Source of the DNA: Chromobotia macracanthus
Taxonomy: Eukaryota > Chordata > Actinopteri > Cypriniformes > Botiidae
DNA: 64,000 nucleotides
Assembly: GCA_036877525.1 (NCBI GenBank)
Contig: JAZGTH010000015.1
Location: forward strand, 3,462,501 to 3,526,500
Reading direction: 5' to 3'
The position numbers and the translations under genes are program-made. Below, one piece after another: positions 1-11,957 of the stretch. Every line of letters starts with the position of its first letter. The first letter of the stretch is position 1. A model generated the notes under the pieces. It ran no database searches. It was not told where the DNA came from and was given only the letters and a program-made list of their open reading frames with translations.

Positions 1-557
1 CTGCATGCATCTGAGAAACTTAAAGATCACGTATTAAAATCACGTAATCGATTATTTACGTCACGTTGTATGACGTCAGCCTGCTTCTCTAAACGCCGTG
101 AGGTCAAAGAAAAAGAAACGTTTTATTAGTGGCTGCCACAAATACAATTATGCATTTGTATATTTTTATATGATTATATATTGTAAACAATTACAGCTGT
201 AAAATCTTAATGCATAAACGACAAAGGAAGAAGTTCGTTTTCTAGAAGTTTTCTAAACTTCTTTCACTTCTTCTCAGAAGTTTCTCGGTTGTTGATCTTC
301 CTTCTGAATTATTCATATCCTGGAAGTATAAGGTCAAATACCAAGTTGCCAGTGTTTTTGTTAACAATAACTACGGTAACCATGGAAGTTTGGCGGAAAC
401 TTTGGTTGCCATGGTACATCTTTGTCAGGGTTTTGCTGGTGTCGCTCCCCAGCCCCATTGAGCTCCAGAGAAAGTTTGGGTTTGGTTCTGTTTTGGTTCT
501 CAGTATTTATTGTGTTGGCCCAATAACACGCAAGCAAACACGGACCGGTTCACGGTA
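1..557. other. Intronic DNA, no gene seen
   Basis: AT-rich sequence upstream of nr2f5 exon 2, probably part of a long first intron. A full palindromic CRE (TGACGTCA) lies at 71-78 and a TTACGTCA half-variant near 55-62. No exon or known repeat was recognised. Confidence 0.5.
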
Positions 558-832
558 ACCCAGCTAACAATTTCAGGTTGTAAGAACGTTTCCCTAACGT
601 TTCCATTAAGGCACAAAAGCGTTAAGTGTTGTATTGAATGCTCTGTGAACGTCCGGTTTTTAGACGTTGTATTAACGTTATTGCTTAGTTTTGAGAACGT
701 CATTTAATCCTATTTAATTCTGTAACGTTTTGAAAACGTTCAACTAACGCATTTGATATATATATATATATATATGTATATCATATCTATCTATCTATCT
801 ATCTATCTATCATCTATCTATCTATCTATATA

Positions 833-865
<33 letters not shown>

Positions 866-1010
866 GTATATTGTAGTTATATCAAATGCGTTAGTTGAAC
901 GTTTTCATATATATATATATATATATATGATATATATGATATATAAGGTTGGAAAAGGTTCTTCTTGCGTTGCTGCAAGAGCGTTTGTAAAACGTTCACT
1001 GTTAGTTGGG
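558..1010. mobile_element. Foldback MITE, family 1, copy 1
   Basis: The left end reads ccagctaacaatttcaggtt and the right end is its imperfect inverted complement (cactgttagttggg). The body is the AACGTT-rich sequence shared with about a dozen other copies in this window. There is no transposase reading frame, so it is non-autonomous. The centre is expanded by TA and TATC microsatellites. Confidence 0.75.
753..930. repeat. (TA)n/(TATC)n microsatellite
   Basis: Runs of TA and TATC sit in the middle of the family-1 MITE. They lie partly between two perfect inverted 25-base arms (737-761 and 879-903). Confidence 0.9.
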
Positions 1011-3033
1011 AATATAATACCGATCTGAGGAACCTTTAATAATAACACCAAAAACTGCTCAAGAAGTCTTGTGATCAAATCCTACACAACAATTATTCAC
1101 AATTAATCAATTAATCTATGATAATGTTGCTTGAAATTTGAAGGCGACCATTTGTTCATTTAATTGCATGCATGAAATATTTAACAAATCTCAGTGTGTG
1201 TTCTCAAAAACATGTTAAAGCGAAGGATTAGGTAAAGCAAAGGTTTAATTCATTCACAACAGTGTGGGTGAGAAGGTGATCTGTTTTCTGTTCTGCTGTT
1301 GTTTCAGTTGAAAAACACAATTCATGAACTCTGCAGAACTTAGATGTGAATATTGGACATCTGCATATATTAAAAGACATTTTCAGTGACATAAATGGGG
1401 TTCAGATAAATGGGGTATTCAGTATTTTATAATAGTGGATACTGACCATCTTAAAAAACCCTTTAAGTTAATGTATCAGCTGTTACAGTAATGCAGTTTA
1501 AAACAAACAAAACTTTTCGCTGATCATTCTTAGTTAAAATTAAAAACGAAAGAAACTTAAAAGGTTTACCAGTGAAGGTTCGATGTGGGTTACATATTGA
1601 AATCAGTTTGAATGATATTGCTTTTCTGCGTAACCTTCATTTTTGCACTTTTATTTAATCTTTTAAAAACTTAAATTAGTGCGAGAGTTTAGAAAAGACA
1701 CATGCCTGTTTTGTCTGCTGGTCCAGGTTTTTGTGTCTGTCTGGGGCAGTTTGTGCTGTGTTTGTAGTGGGAAAATGTAGCACAACAAAATATCTTCTTT
1801 TATTCATACATAAATTGTTTTATCTGAATTATGCATTTAACTTACAGAGAGAAGCCCTTGTGCGTTACAGATGTTTTAAAGCTAACATGATCATAACCCA
1901 GTTTGTGTTAAACAAACAAAACCTGTCCCATGTCCACATACATTGTAACTTGTGAACAGTGTTGTTTAGCACTTCTCAGACACTATTATTAGATAAATAT
2001 ATAAATAGCTAAATTAATAAATAAGCATCCATGTATCTGTATTATATATTTATAGATTGTCATACAGTTCCTCTTTAGTTTTGGGTCTGGACTCTCAACA
2101 CAGCTATTACTTGTAACATTATGAATAATTGATATATGAGGTTAATGTAAACCAGCCTGTCGCCGATACAAGAAATCATCATTCATCCCTGTAATAATTC
2201 ATCTTTTTGTATTCATTAATTATTAAAGGCCTTTGGATCAGACAGAATGTAGATAGTTCCACAGACCACTAGTAGCTTTATAATGAGGCTGTTGTACTCA
2301 TGATTATTCATATAGCTCATGCTTGCTATAGGAGGTCAAATTCATTTTGCTGTGAGCGTCTTTGTTTTTCTGCAGTGTCCAGAAATCCCACACACTGTCC
2401 CTGCGAGATCATCACATGCATTTGATGACGAATGAGGCCAAATTATGCTGCCAGTTCCACTTCAGTTTATTAGAGTGCTTGACTGATACGAGTTTTTAAT
2501 AGCCGGTGTTAACACAGATATCTGGAGAACAGAGTGACCCATGGCCAATCTAATGATAATATGTACAAAACATTGCATAGTGTGTTAACAAACACTTTCT
2601 GAAGACTTTCTGAAGCAATTTATGAGCATTAAAGAAACTGAATATTTCGCTGAATGGTAAAAAAGAATACTTCAAAAAACATTTAAGCTGAATATTTAGC
2701 ATTTTTGTATACATTAAACAAGACTGTCTGTCATGTTAGACACGGGGAACTAACTAACATATAAGTTAATCAGCTGATGTTATTATCTTAAACTGGCCCA
2801 AATGTAATCGGAGTGGCTTGTACATCGGTCTGTAGTTATGCAGACATCACATACAGAGTTATTATATGTACACTAGTGCTGTTAAGCTGGAAGCTTTTAT
2901 AGTTTGTAGTTTGCTTTGTACTGAATGCTATAGACAATAGATGAATACAGAACCTTTTAAGCTCATTTGTGAACAGATGATACCTTGAAACATTGATGTA
3001 ATGATTCTATAATGTAGCACCTCAAGATCTCAC
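1011..3033. other. Intronic DNA with a possible regulatory stretch
   Basis: No gene was seen. About 2140-2560 lacks obvious repeats and is rich in homeodomain-like cores (attaattattaa, ttcattaatt), with an AGGTCA near 2333. It looks like the conserved noncoding DNA usually found in NR2F loci, but conservation cannot be judged from one sequence. Confidence 0.3.
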
Positions 3034-3342
3034 CGAGCTAACAATTTTAGGTTGCAAGAACATTTCCTTAATGTTTTCATTAAGTAACAAAAATGTTTAA
3101 AAATATTATTTTAAATGTCCTAGGAATGTTCATTCATTTATCATTATTGCTTGGTTATTTAAACCTTTTTTAATAATTCTGTAATGTTTTTAAAAAACAT
3201 AAGAACAACATTTTTGATATGTGTGATATATAACATTAAAAAAGCATACAGCTAAAGTTACTGCAAAAACCTTTTCAAGAACTTCGAGAGAATATTTAGA
3301 GAATGTTATCCAACATTCGGAGAATGTTCCAGGTTCGCCGGG
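3034..3342. mobile_element. Foldback MITE, family 1, copy 2
   Basis: Begins gagctaacaattttaggttg and ends in a degenerate gaatgttccaggttcgccgg. The AATGTT/AACATT body is decayed relative to copy 1, so this is probably an older insertion. Confidence 0.7.
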
Positions 3343-4423
3343 TCAGGAGTTCAGCCAGCACTTTCATGTATAATAGTCTGAGATGAATAGTCTCCGTCCT
3401 AAGAGCAAATATTTCACCGCTCTTCTTAGATCGCTCTACCTGTTTTTACACCTTATGGCTGCTCTTGACATGACTGACATTCCAGCCTGACAAAGAGCAC
3501 CTGTGACTGAAGGAGAAGAGTGTGATTGCCGTGTCAGTTCCACAAGCTTCTGCAAGTATGTGTGTGTCTGCTGGAATGTTCCATATGCAATATGTGACCT
3601 TTGTCAGAGCGGGAAACGACCAATACAGACTGAATAAAAAGTCTGACTTTCACACACAGAAGACTTTGTGTACACACAGTATTACATCTCTCGCTGTATT
3701 TGACAACACACCCTCAAATATTCTCATTATCTTAAAGCAAGAATCACAGTTTTGCATATACTTAGGGTTAGTAAACTTTGACCCCAACATGCCCCACCCT
3801 GTTTGTGCTACAGACATTCAAATTGTCAATTCAAGTTGTGCAACTTGTTGAGAGGCGTGTTATTACTTTCCTAGGCTTAAGCACTCAGATTTATCACCTG
3901 GTGGGTGATAAAACAGACTCTTTTGACCTGGGCCACTAAGCAACCACAAAGCAACAGGCCGCAACTACACACAAAACCTTTTTTTGCACGGTAAATCTAG
4001 TCAAACTCTATAATTCGAGTAGCTTTCATAAGCCTCCATGCAGAACTGTGCAGGGTACGAAAATGTCACATCAGAACAGGAAATGATGTCGTTGAATGCA
4101 TACAGATGCAGTTAACAGAGCGTGTCAGTCGCATTCTAGGGCTGTGCGTCTCGCCAAAAGTGCTAAAAGTGTGACTTCATCCCATGACCTGTAAATCGCT
4201 CACTTTCAGTGTGCAGGGTGAAATACAGGTCAATGGAGAATAAACATTAATAATAGACAGGATCATTGCAAAGTCCAAATGTGGCGTATCTCTGTGGGGT
4301 TTGGGTAAATATCAGCCTGCCACCTGCTCGACTGACTAATCCTGCTGTTCTACCAGTTACACAGGTGACATCCAGCAGAGAGATGCTTCTGTTCTGTGAT
4401 TCACTGTGTAACATAAACCCGTT
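3343..4423. other. Intronic DNA, no gene seen
   Basis: No coding signal. The open frame at 3522-3851 has no recognisable domain and no splice support. Confidence 0.5.
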
Positions 4424-4528
<105 letters not shown>

Positions 4529-4734
4529 TCTTAAGCAGATAAAACAAAGTAGTGTGATTATATATATTAAAGGAAAAATATTTAACATTTAATATGTACG
4601 TAATATTTAACATATTTAACATATTTAACATCTCACTAACCTCTAATGCTTCAATGTTTAACCTTGTTTTGTGTTGTAAATGTTTTGTGCGTTCATCCTG
4701 TCTCAAGCATCAGAACTATTTCCTTCCTGTAATG

Positions 4735-4825
4735 TAGGCTTGTTGGTTCTTGTTAAATGCTCTCTCGTTTGTAAGTCGCTTTGGATAAAAGCGACTGCTA
4801 CATGAATAAAATGTAAAATGTAACA
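4735..4825 (+). mobile_element. SINE tail fragment
   Basis: Contains gtaagtcgctttggataaaa followed by gcgactgctacatgaat and an AATGTAA-rich tail. This is the 3' body and tail common to tRNA-derived teleost SINEs. The tRNA-like head is missing. Confidence 0.6.
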
Positions 4826-5937
4826 TTCAGCACTTTCTAGGTCACTAATCAAATATAAACAATAAGTAACTGACTGTTCATGCTTTTGTATTAAAGGACA
4901 GTGTGTCTCCATTGAGCCACACAAAAATGCTCTTTGAAACCTTTATCAGATCATGTTGGGAAAACGTGGATCACCAGGTTTTGCATCAGGAATGTGCATG
5001 CCGGCTTGAGATCCTTCAATATTTCATGCATTGTTATGCATATTAAATACAGAAGAATGCTAAAAATAAGGATTCCTACAAGACTTTTGGACCTGTGCAT
5101 TCCTGTAGATTCGTATTTACTGACTTGCTTCTAACTCAGAATAACTCAGTAGGTTAAATGAGTCAGTGTACATAAGTGATGTTAAATGTTTGTGCAGAAA
5201 TGTGGACTAGCACCTCAGTGTCACACATATTTACTTCAGCATACATTAAGCTTTACTCTGCCCTCCTGTTTCTGTGGAATGCTGAAGCCTCATCACAACC
5301 TGTTTCAGAAGAGAGCATAAACAGTGAGAGAAACAGGAAAGTCCAGCTGCTTTAACCTTTGACTTCTGTGAAGTCATGTGTCAAGCATGTTCACTTATTG
5401 ATTTCAGAGTCCCATACATGCCTGTGAAGTGTATAGCTCTACTCATAGCGAATGTTAAGACTGTCTCAAGAGTTAGGAGGCAAAGTTAAAAGGTAAATGA
5501 AACATGCTATGAAAGAGCAGCCTCTTTTCCTCTGGGTTTCTCATTCTGTGTACATTATTAGAATAGATTGAGTTATAATCCAGACAACAGGATAGTTTAA
5601 CAGGTGTTTAACAGGTATTTAGCTTCATTGTTGCGGGACTGCCTCTGTTTTCCCGTCACCTTTGGCTGAACCGTTTCTTTGAAAAAGTGTGAAAAGGCCC
5701 ATTTCACCTGTTGTGTTCATCAACTCACTTTAGCATCTTGACATGATCCGTACAGACAGATGTATTTAATGCTTCTGGTCTTGGTTCAGCCTTGTGTAAA
5801 TAAAGTTCTAAGGAATAGTTTTAAATATTACTTTTATGGAGCTTTTGTGTTGTTGTTTTCGAAGCTTGACAGTCGCAAACAAACAAAACGCAAATTATTA
5901 TTGCTTTATAAAGTGTTGTTTATGCATATTAATATAC
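4826..5937. other. Intronic DNA, no gene seen
   Basis: Unique-looking AT-rich sequence. No exon or repeat recognised. Confidence 0.45.
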
Positions 5938-6273
5938 AGCTAACAGGGAACATTCGCAGAACTTTGGTTAATGTTTTCTAAAAGTTATCAAAAGTTATAA
6001 AAGTTATCAAAAACTGTTCTTGCAGTAACATTAGTAGAACATTTTTAACGTTATATATCATATATATCAAAAACGTTATTCTTAAGTTTTTAGTTAAACA
6101 TTACAGAAAACATTTGAAAAACATTCTTATAACCAAGAAATAAAGTAAACATTATGTCTAAAAAACTGGACGTTTTGAATGTTCCTAGAACTTTCAAAGT
6201 AATATTTTTAACATTTTTGTTACCTAATGGAAACATTAGGGAAACATTCATACAACCTAAAATTGTAACAGGG
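5938..6273. mobile_element. Foldback MITE, family 1, copy 3
   Basis: Begins cagctaacagggaacattcg and ends acctaaaattgtaacagggt. It stops only about 40 bases before the splice acceptor of nr2f5 exon 2, so it sits where the branch point would normally be. Confidence 0.8.
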
Positions 6274-6315
6274 TATTCACTTCTAACAGCGCTTTGCTTT
6301 TTATTCCCCCCTCAG

Positions 6316-6596
6316 CTGTTCAGCGGGGTCGTATGTCCAACTCTCAGTCCAGTCCCGGGCAGTATATGAGCAACGGAGGCGACACTTATAATGGGCAGCC
6401 GTATCTCTCCGGCTTCATCTCTCTGCTCCTGCGGGCCGAGCCGTACCCCACCTCCCGCTACGGGGCGCAGTGCATGCAGTCCAACAACCTGATGGGCATC
6501 GAGAACATCTGTGAACTGGCCGCCCGTTTGCTCTTCAGTGCGGTGGAATGGGCAAAGAACATCCCTTTCTTTCCGGACCTGCAGCTCATGGACCAG
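6316..6596 (+). CDS. nr2f5: COUP-TF nuclear receptor NR2F5, exon with first half of ligand-binding domain (partial gene)
   Basis: NR2F receptors are nuclear DNA-binding transcription factors that bind AGGTCA direct repeats, often as homodimers or with RXR, and mostly repress. The exon follows a pyrimidine-rich acceptor (ttattcccccctcag). It starts with the last two bases of a split Ala codon and reads VQRGRM, the usual NR2F hinge. The YLSGFISLLLRAEPYPTSRY segment and GIENICELAARLLFSAVEWA are ligand-binding-domain helices 1-3. It ends at MDQ with donor gtaatcc, phase 0. The zinc-finger exon is not in the window, so the gene is 5'-incomplete here. The NGGDTYNGQPY hinge fits fish nr2f5 better than NR2F1, NR2F2 or NR2F6. 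Confidence 0.93.
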
Positions 6597-6718
6597 GTAA
6601 TCCAAGATGAACAGAACAGTTTATGGTTTAAACTTTTTTTGCACTACTATAGAATATACAGTCATGGATTTTAAGACATTTTCCAAAAGTGAGCTATTTT
6701 TTATAAAGGGTCAGTTTC

Positions 6719-7085
6719 GATTTAAAGGTAGGGTAGGCAATTTTGGACATGCTTGCAAAAGCAAGCTAGCTTTAAAAGAATAAGATCCCTCCCTCCCTTC
6801 AGAGCACTCTTTAAAGCCACGCTGCCTGCAACACATGAACATGCTGATGATGGAAGTCTGTTTGCGCAAGCAGGGTGTGTGGAGGTATAAAAATACATAG
6901 CTTGACACGAAATCAGGACATCTTATCATAACATTCAGACCGAATGTGATGATTAGACAAACATTTTATTGTCCTGCAGAAGACATGTATGTATGTGTGT
7001 ATGTATGTGAATATATTTAAATCACTTTTAAGAGACTTTCAACCAAAATGTTTTCTGGAAAAATTTGCCTACCGTCTTTAATGTT
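6719..7085. mobile_element. Foldback MITE, family 3
   Basis: The terminal inverted repeats are tttaaaggtagggtaggcaa on the left and tttgcctaccgtctttaa on the right. No transposase. It lies inside the short nr2f5 intron between 6597 and 7171. A related right half is present near 61080-61245. Confidence 0.7.
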
Positions 7086-7171
7086 GAAATGCGTATTCTG
7101 TCTTCAGGTATTATTATTATTTTGCTATCTGTTTTTGGTTTACATTTAAGCGTGTATGATTTTGTGTTTAG

Positions 7172-7418
7172 GTGGCTCTTTTACGCATGTCGTGGAGCGA
7201 ACTGTTTGTTCTGAATGCTGCTCAGTGCTCTATGCCACTGCATGTAGCGCCCCTGCTGGCCGCTGCTGGTCTACATGCCTCCCCCATGTCAGCCGAGCGG
7301 GTGGTGGCCTTTATGGACCACATACGTGTCTTCCAGGAACAGGTTGAGAAACTCAAAGCTCTTCAGGTCGACACGGCCGAGTATTCCTGTCTGAAGTCCA
7401 TTGTGCTCTTCACCTCTG
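7172..7418 (+). CDS. nr2f5: NR2F5, exon with middle of ligand-binding domain
   Basis: The acceptor tgtgtttag is followed by VALLRMSWSELFVLNAAQCS, the nuclear-receptor signature region (helices 3-5). Then come HVAPLLAAAGLHASPMSAER and FMDHIRVFQEQVEKLKAL, helices 6-9. The donor after FTS is ggtaagaac; the intron is phase 1, splitting the following Asp codon. The frame joins the previous exon without a gap. Residues match COUP-TFs almost position by position. As I recall the mammalian NR2F1/NR2F2 structure, this exon and the previous one form a single exon there, so the intron at DQ/VALLR would be an extra one. Confidence 0.93.
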
Positions 7419-7507
7419 GTAAGAACGTCAAGAACGTGGTTAATTACTATTTATGTCAATTGTTTTATTTTTTGTTTATGAAAAGTAACCTTATTACATA
7501 AAACATA

Positions 7508-7640
7508 TTAAAGAGATAGTTCACCCAAAAATGAAAGATGAAAAATAATTGTCTTTAGTGTTCCATAGAAAATAAGTCATACAGTTTTGAAATGAAAAAA
7601 CGATGGAAAAATTTTCATTTTGGGGTGAACTACCCTATTA
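7508..7640. mobile_element. Common fish MITE (AGTTCACCCAAAAATGAAA type)
   Basis: Begins aaagagatagttcacccaaa and ends ttttggggtgaactacccta. These are imperfect inverted ends of a very abundant short element in cyprinid genomes. It lies in the last nr2f5 intron. Confidence 0.75.
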
Positions 7641-7793
7641 ATGATAACATTGCCCCAACGTTAACTAACTACAGTATAGTGTCGTTTCACTATGGCTATG
7701 TCATTGAAGATAAGCAGGGTTAACTGTGCTGCTGCCAGACTCTTTAGCTCAGAGCTCCACACTCTGAGATGTCTTGCCCACTGATTTAGGTTA

Positions 7794-7842
7794 TTTCTGA
7801 TTCCCTGCCCTACCTCTCAGAGGTAGGGCAGGGAATCAGAAA
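7794..7842. repeat. Perfect 24-base inverted repeat with 1-base spacer
   Basis: Arm 7794-7817 starts tttctgattccctgccctac and its exact reverse complement occupies 7819-7842, separated by one C at 7818. It lies in the last intron of nr2f5. It does not look like any of the MITE families here. Confidence 0.95.
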
Positions 7843-8150
7843 CTGCTTTCCAGCCCAGACCTGCACTTTTCCAAATGGACGGCTGAACCCACCACCCTCG
7901 ATTCATTTTTTTTATCTCTCAATCCTTCACGCTAACATCTATTATTGAAACCAGACCAGCAGCCCCCCGCCCCGACTCCCACCAACACGACTGAATTATG
8001 CATGCTGAGATACAGCAAGACGGATTCAACTCAGTCTGGCAGTGACCTACATAACCTCTGTAGCCCAGGGCATCAATGTGATCCGTCCCCTAATTCCAGC
8101 CAAAGCCCCCCTTCCACCCCCTGCCGGCATTAGCTAACAGGGACAGACAA

Positions 8151-8372
8151 CCCAGCTACCAGGGAACGTTCTCAAATGGTTGGCTTATGTTCTTTCAAAG
8201 TTATCAAAAATGTTCTTGCAGTAACGTTAGTATAATTTTTTTTACAATATACATCATATCTTAAACGTTCCTTTGAACACTCCTAGAACGTTGACAATAA
8301 CATTTTTCATGTCTTTGTTACATAATAGAAACGTTAAGGAAACGTTCTTCCAACCTAAAATTGTTTGCTGGA
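8151..8372. mobile_element. Foldback MITE, family 1, copy 4 (short)
   Basis: Begins cccagctaccagggaacgtt and ends caacctaaaattgtttgctg. It is shorter than other copies. A second partial end (tagctaacaggga) lies about 20 bases upstream, suggesting a nested or slipped insertion. Confidence 0.75.
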
Positions 8373-9109
8373 AAACTCTTGCAGCCCGTAACCTTAGTCC
8401 AAACCTCCTATCACCTCATATCACCCAACCAGGCTTCTAATGTCAGCCAGTTGCCCTGATCGCCCTGTGCAATGCAGTGGCAGCTCCCAGCGTGTTCACG
8501 CAGAGGAACTGGCACAGAGGCACGCAAGACTTGTCAGTACTGACATTATGCTAGAGACTTATGCATCCATCCCTCCCCCTTACAAAACGCTGGCTACAGT
8601 AATTGTAGATGTCTTTATCTGGGCTCATGGGATGTAGAAAGAAGCGGCAGTTGTGTCACGCTCAGCGGGTCTTTTTGCCCTCATAGAAATATGAAGCAAT
8701 TAATCTTTTGTAATCAGAACTGAAGCCCAGCAGGACTAAGTGTACGCATAGACCAACAATAAGTGGCGTGGCACAAAGAATAAGAAAGAGGGTCATGGGT
8801 TAAAACCCCTCTGACAATTGTACACACTTGGGTAAAAGACTCTAGGGACAAATTCTTAAAACAATTGGGCAATGTTTTTAGCACAAAAACCTGCGTCTTA
8901 TTTATTAACCACCATCAATCCAGTTTAACTAATAAATGTACTAAAATAACATGATTTATGTTCTAAAAGATGAAACATTTAACATGAAAATGTTCTAAAA
9001 TAAATGATTGAGCCATTGTCATTATTTTAGTTTTTTTATTTTATTTGCAAACATCTTAGCTAACATTCTCAGATCGTTGGCTAACTAGGTTATAGTAGAG
9101 TATCTCTTA

Positions 9110-9388
9110 AAACTGCAGTCTGTAACTTTTGCCTCTCTACCACCATTTCTGTATGAAACATGAAATTGCAGGTTACTTTACATACTTTTCATTTTGTATG
9201 TTGACGTTAAATGAAGCCAAACTGGCATTTCCTGGGAAATCATACCAGACTGCTCAAATTAGAAATCATTACTATAAACTTACTGTTTCAAATCAGGGTA
9301 AGGTAAGAAGATGGTTTTGAACACTGATCTGTCATGTACTTGCTTGTTCATTTTTAACCCAAAAAGTTACAGATTGCAGCTTTAATTT
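9110..9388. mobile_element. Foldback MITE, family 2, copy 1
   Basis: Begins aaactgcagtctgtaacttt and ends aaagttacagattgcagctt, imperfect inverted ends. The internal segment gcaggttactttacatactt is shared with the other family-2 copies. It stops about 30 bases before the acceptor of the last nr2f5 exon. Confidence 0.8.
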
Positions 9389-9417
9389 TCTCTTCTGTTT
9401 TTGTCTTTCTACTGTAG

Positions 9418-9734
9418 ATGCCATGGGTCTGTCCGATGTGGCCCACGTGGAGAGCATCCAGGAGAAGTCTCAGTGTGCTCTGGAGGAATACGTTCGAAAT
9501 CAATACCCCAATCAACCCAACCGATTCGGCCGCCTGTTGTTACGACTGCCCTCCCTGCGCATTGTTTCCTCCCCCGTCATCGAACAACTCTTCTTTGTAC
9601 GCCTGGTGGGCAAAACGCCAATTGAGACTCTTCTGAGAGACATGCTGTTATCTGGCTCAAGCTACAACTGGCCTTACATGCCTGTACAGAGAGATCGGCC
9701 CATCTCACTCCATTACAACGAGAACGGGCCCTGA
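9418..9734 (+). CDS. nr2f5: NR2F5, terminal coding exon (end of ligand-binding domain, AF-2)
   Basis: The acceptor ttctactgtag is followed by the last two bases of a split Asp codon, then AMGLSDVAHVESIQEKSQCA and EEYVRNQYPNQPNRFGRLLL (helices 9-10). Next come FFVRLVGKTPIETLLRDMLL, the dimerisation helix running into the AF-2 helix, and a tail GSSYNWPYMPVQRDRPISLH before ENGP and TGA. NR2F1 and NR2F2 end soon after NWPYM, so the extra RDRPI...NENGP tail is the best sign that this is nr2f5. With the two earlier exons it gives 281 codons in one continuous frame. Confidence 0.94.
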
Positions 9735-10930
9735 TCCCACCCCGTAATCCATATCACACCCCTGCCACTGAAGGGTCATGGCTGATACAGAGAATCTGTC
9801 AGCAAGCCACGCCCCTTTCTGCCACATCATCCCCACTCACTTATCAGAAGCACCAGCCATTTGTTTTGTCGATGGGAATGGACCACGTCGTTTATATACT
9901 GTCAGACTCTGGAACTCGTTTTGCAGAGCTTTTCTGTAATTGAAGATATGGCCAGACATGCAGTGACTCAACCCGAAGCCATTAAAGCTGATGCCAAAAA
10001 TTTAGCAGAAAAACTGTTGACTTTGGTTAAAACGTTGTTGTAAAGAGAAAGTCAAGGTTGTGTCCATATGTGCATGATGAAAATGAAACAAGGATCCAAA
10101 CAGCTGAATTTTGGGCTGGACAAGGTTTCTTATTATGGCCCCAGTAAACATGAAGACTGGCAAAACTCGTCCAGGACTGTTTGGAGAAAAAGCCGTTGCC
10201 AAAGCAGGACAGGCAGCTGAACTTCCAAAAGCATTTTGGGGAACTGACGACCGAGTTGAAGTTTCATTTCTCGTCTTGTCTCGTTGTTGATTTTTGTTTG
10301 CGTTTAGGTCTCTGATGAAGTGGGAGAACTTAAAAGAGGCACTTGAAACCAGCCCGATTTTCCATACTCCTCTCAGCTACGTCCAAATATTCAGTAAATC
10401 CAGGTGGAATGTTGTATTGTCAAGCACTACATGTGTCAGTGTTGTTAGGTGCAGATTTTTGATCTCCTGTGGATTCAAGATAAACACTAGGGTAAGATAG
10501 GGAATTCTGGGACATCGGGAATGTGGAACACTGTGATAATTGCTTGCTTTATCACAAATGGGAACATGTACCATATTCTAGCTGTGTTAGTCTGAAGTCT
10601 TGGAGTGCCAAAATGACCCAGATTACCCTAATTTACCCTATACCAATAAACTCAAGACCTCAATAATGCCACTAGTCTGCCTTTGATGACCAGATATATT
10701 GTGTAACATAGATATAATCAAGAGTTCTGGTTACTTTGTTGGTTGTCTGAAATAGTTTAAACCCCAGTTTCACATTTTTAAACATGGCACTACAGATTTT
10801 AAGGCAGTGTTTGGATATATAAGCCATTGGGACCTGTTGTATTAGTTCACAGAATATTTCTATAAAAATGTTTTTTCTGTATTTTAGGTTTGCATAAATG
10901 AATTCATGAAATAAAATCTGTCATGCACAG
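9735..10930 (+). other. nr2f5: Probable nr2f5 3' UTR
   Basis: Non-repetitive sequence following the stop codon with no convincing ORF. The first good poly(A) signal is AATAAA at 10910-10915; another at about 11303 could give a longer form. Confidence 0.55.
10910..10915 (+). terminator. Poly(A) signal AATAAA, nr2f5
   Basis: Canonical hexamer about 1.18 kb after the stop codon, in gaaataaaatctg. Cleavage would fall 10-30 bases downstream. Confidence 0.5.
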
Positions 10931-11957
10931 AACTCCTGCTGTTGTTTCTGAGTCACTGCAGAGGAAAACAGGAAGGCCTGCAGAATGTGTTTATCCCTTT
11001 GAAATATTTAAAACTTTTTTATGTATTACGTACGTTTATATGCGTATTTTTATTTTTGTAAATATAAATCAAATATTTTCAAAGGTATTTTGTTCCTGTT
11101 ACACCTATTACAAATTTTAACTTCAATATTTTATTTCTTTTATCATTTTAATTCAGCCAATTTAGGCCCAACCATGCCTATTAAAGGCACTTCATTTTGA
11201 ACATGGCTGAGCTATCTTAATCAGCTTCTTAAGGGAATCTGTCTCTACTCCATATAACAATTAGTGTTTGTTTCACAGTTTTGTAGTTTATTTTGGTAGA
11301 AATAAAGTTTAGACAAATTGCCTGAGAAACGAAACATGCTTATGGCCGGTTTACATCTTGAATGTAACTAAACCTGCCCCTGGGGTAGTTGGAGCAGTTG
11401 TATTGCATCTGTATGGAATACATTTACTCTGTAGTTTCCTCAGGATCAGGTAGCTACTGTTTCTGAACACACAGAGTCATCGGCTGTAAATATGGCTTAA
11501 AAATGTTTTATTTTTTGGTTGCAAACAGTATGGCCAAACTGCTGATGCCTGGACAGTTTCTCCCCTTAACAGTTAAACAACTCTTCAAATCTGTCATTGA
11601 CAAACTCAAGCGTTTTTGTCAATACGTCACTGTTTTTCCTCTTTATCTTTAACCTTATCTTGGCGTTCTGCAGAAAATGTTTGATCTTAATGGAAGTGGA
11701 ACAGTTGTATCTTGCATGGTGGAGCCAGACCCAATGTAAGTCCCTGAAGAGCTATTTGTTAACATTAAGCAACAGCACGTCCATCCTGTGATGTCAGTGG
11801 AAAAGTTGTTTTAGAAGAGCAAGCTATTACATTTTGATTAAATATCACAGAGTATTTGGAATAACACACACTTTCGCAATACTTTCGCAATACAAGCAGG
11901 AATGTCCAAGAAAGTAATTAGTTAACATGAAATCAAAACGTACAAAATAAAAAAAAA

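Noticed and set aside
6312..6605. Minus-strand 97-codon ORF over the nr2f5 exon
   Set aside because: Shadow of the receptor exon.
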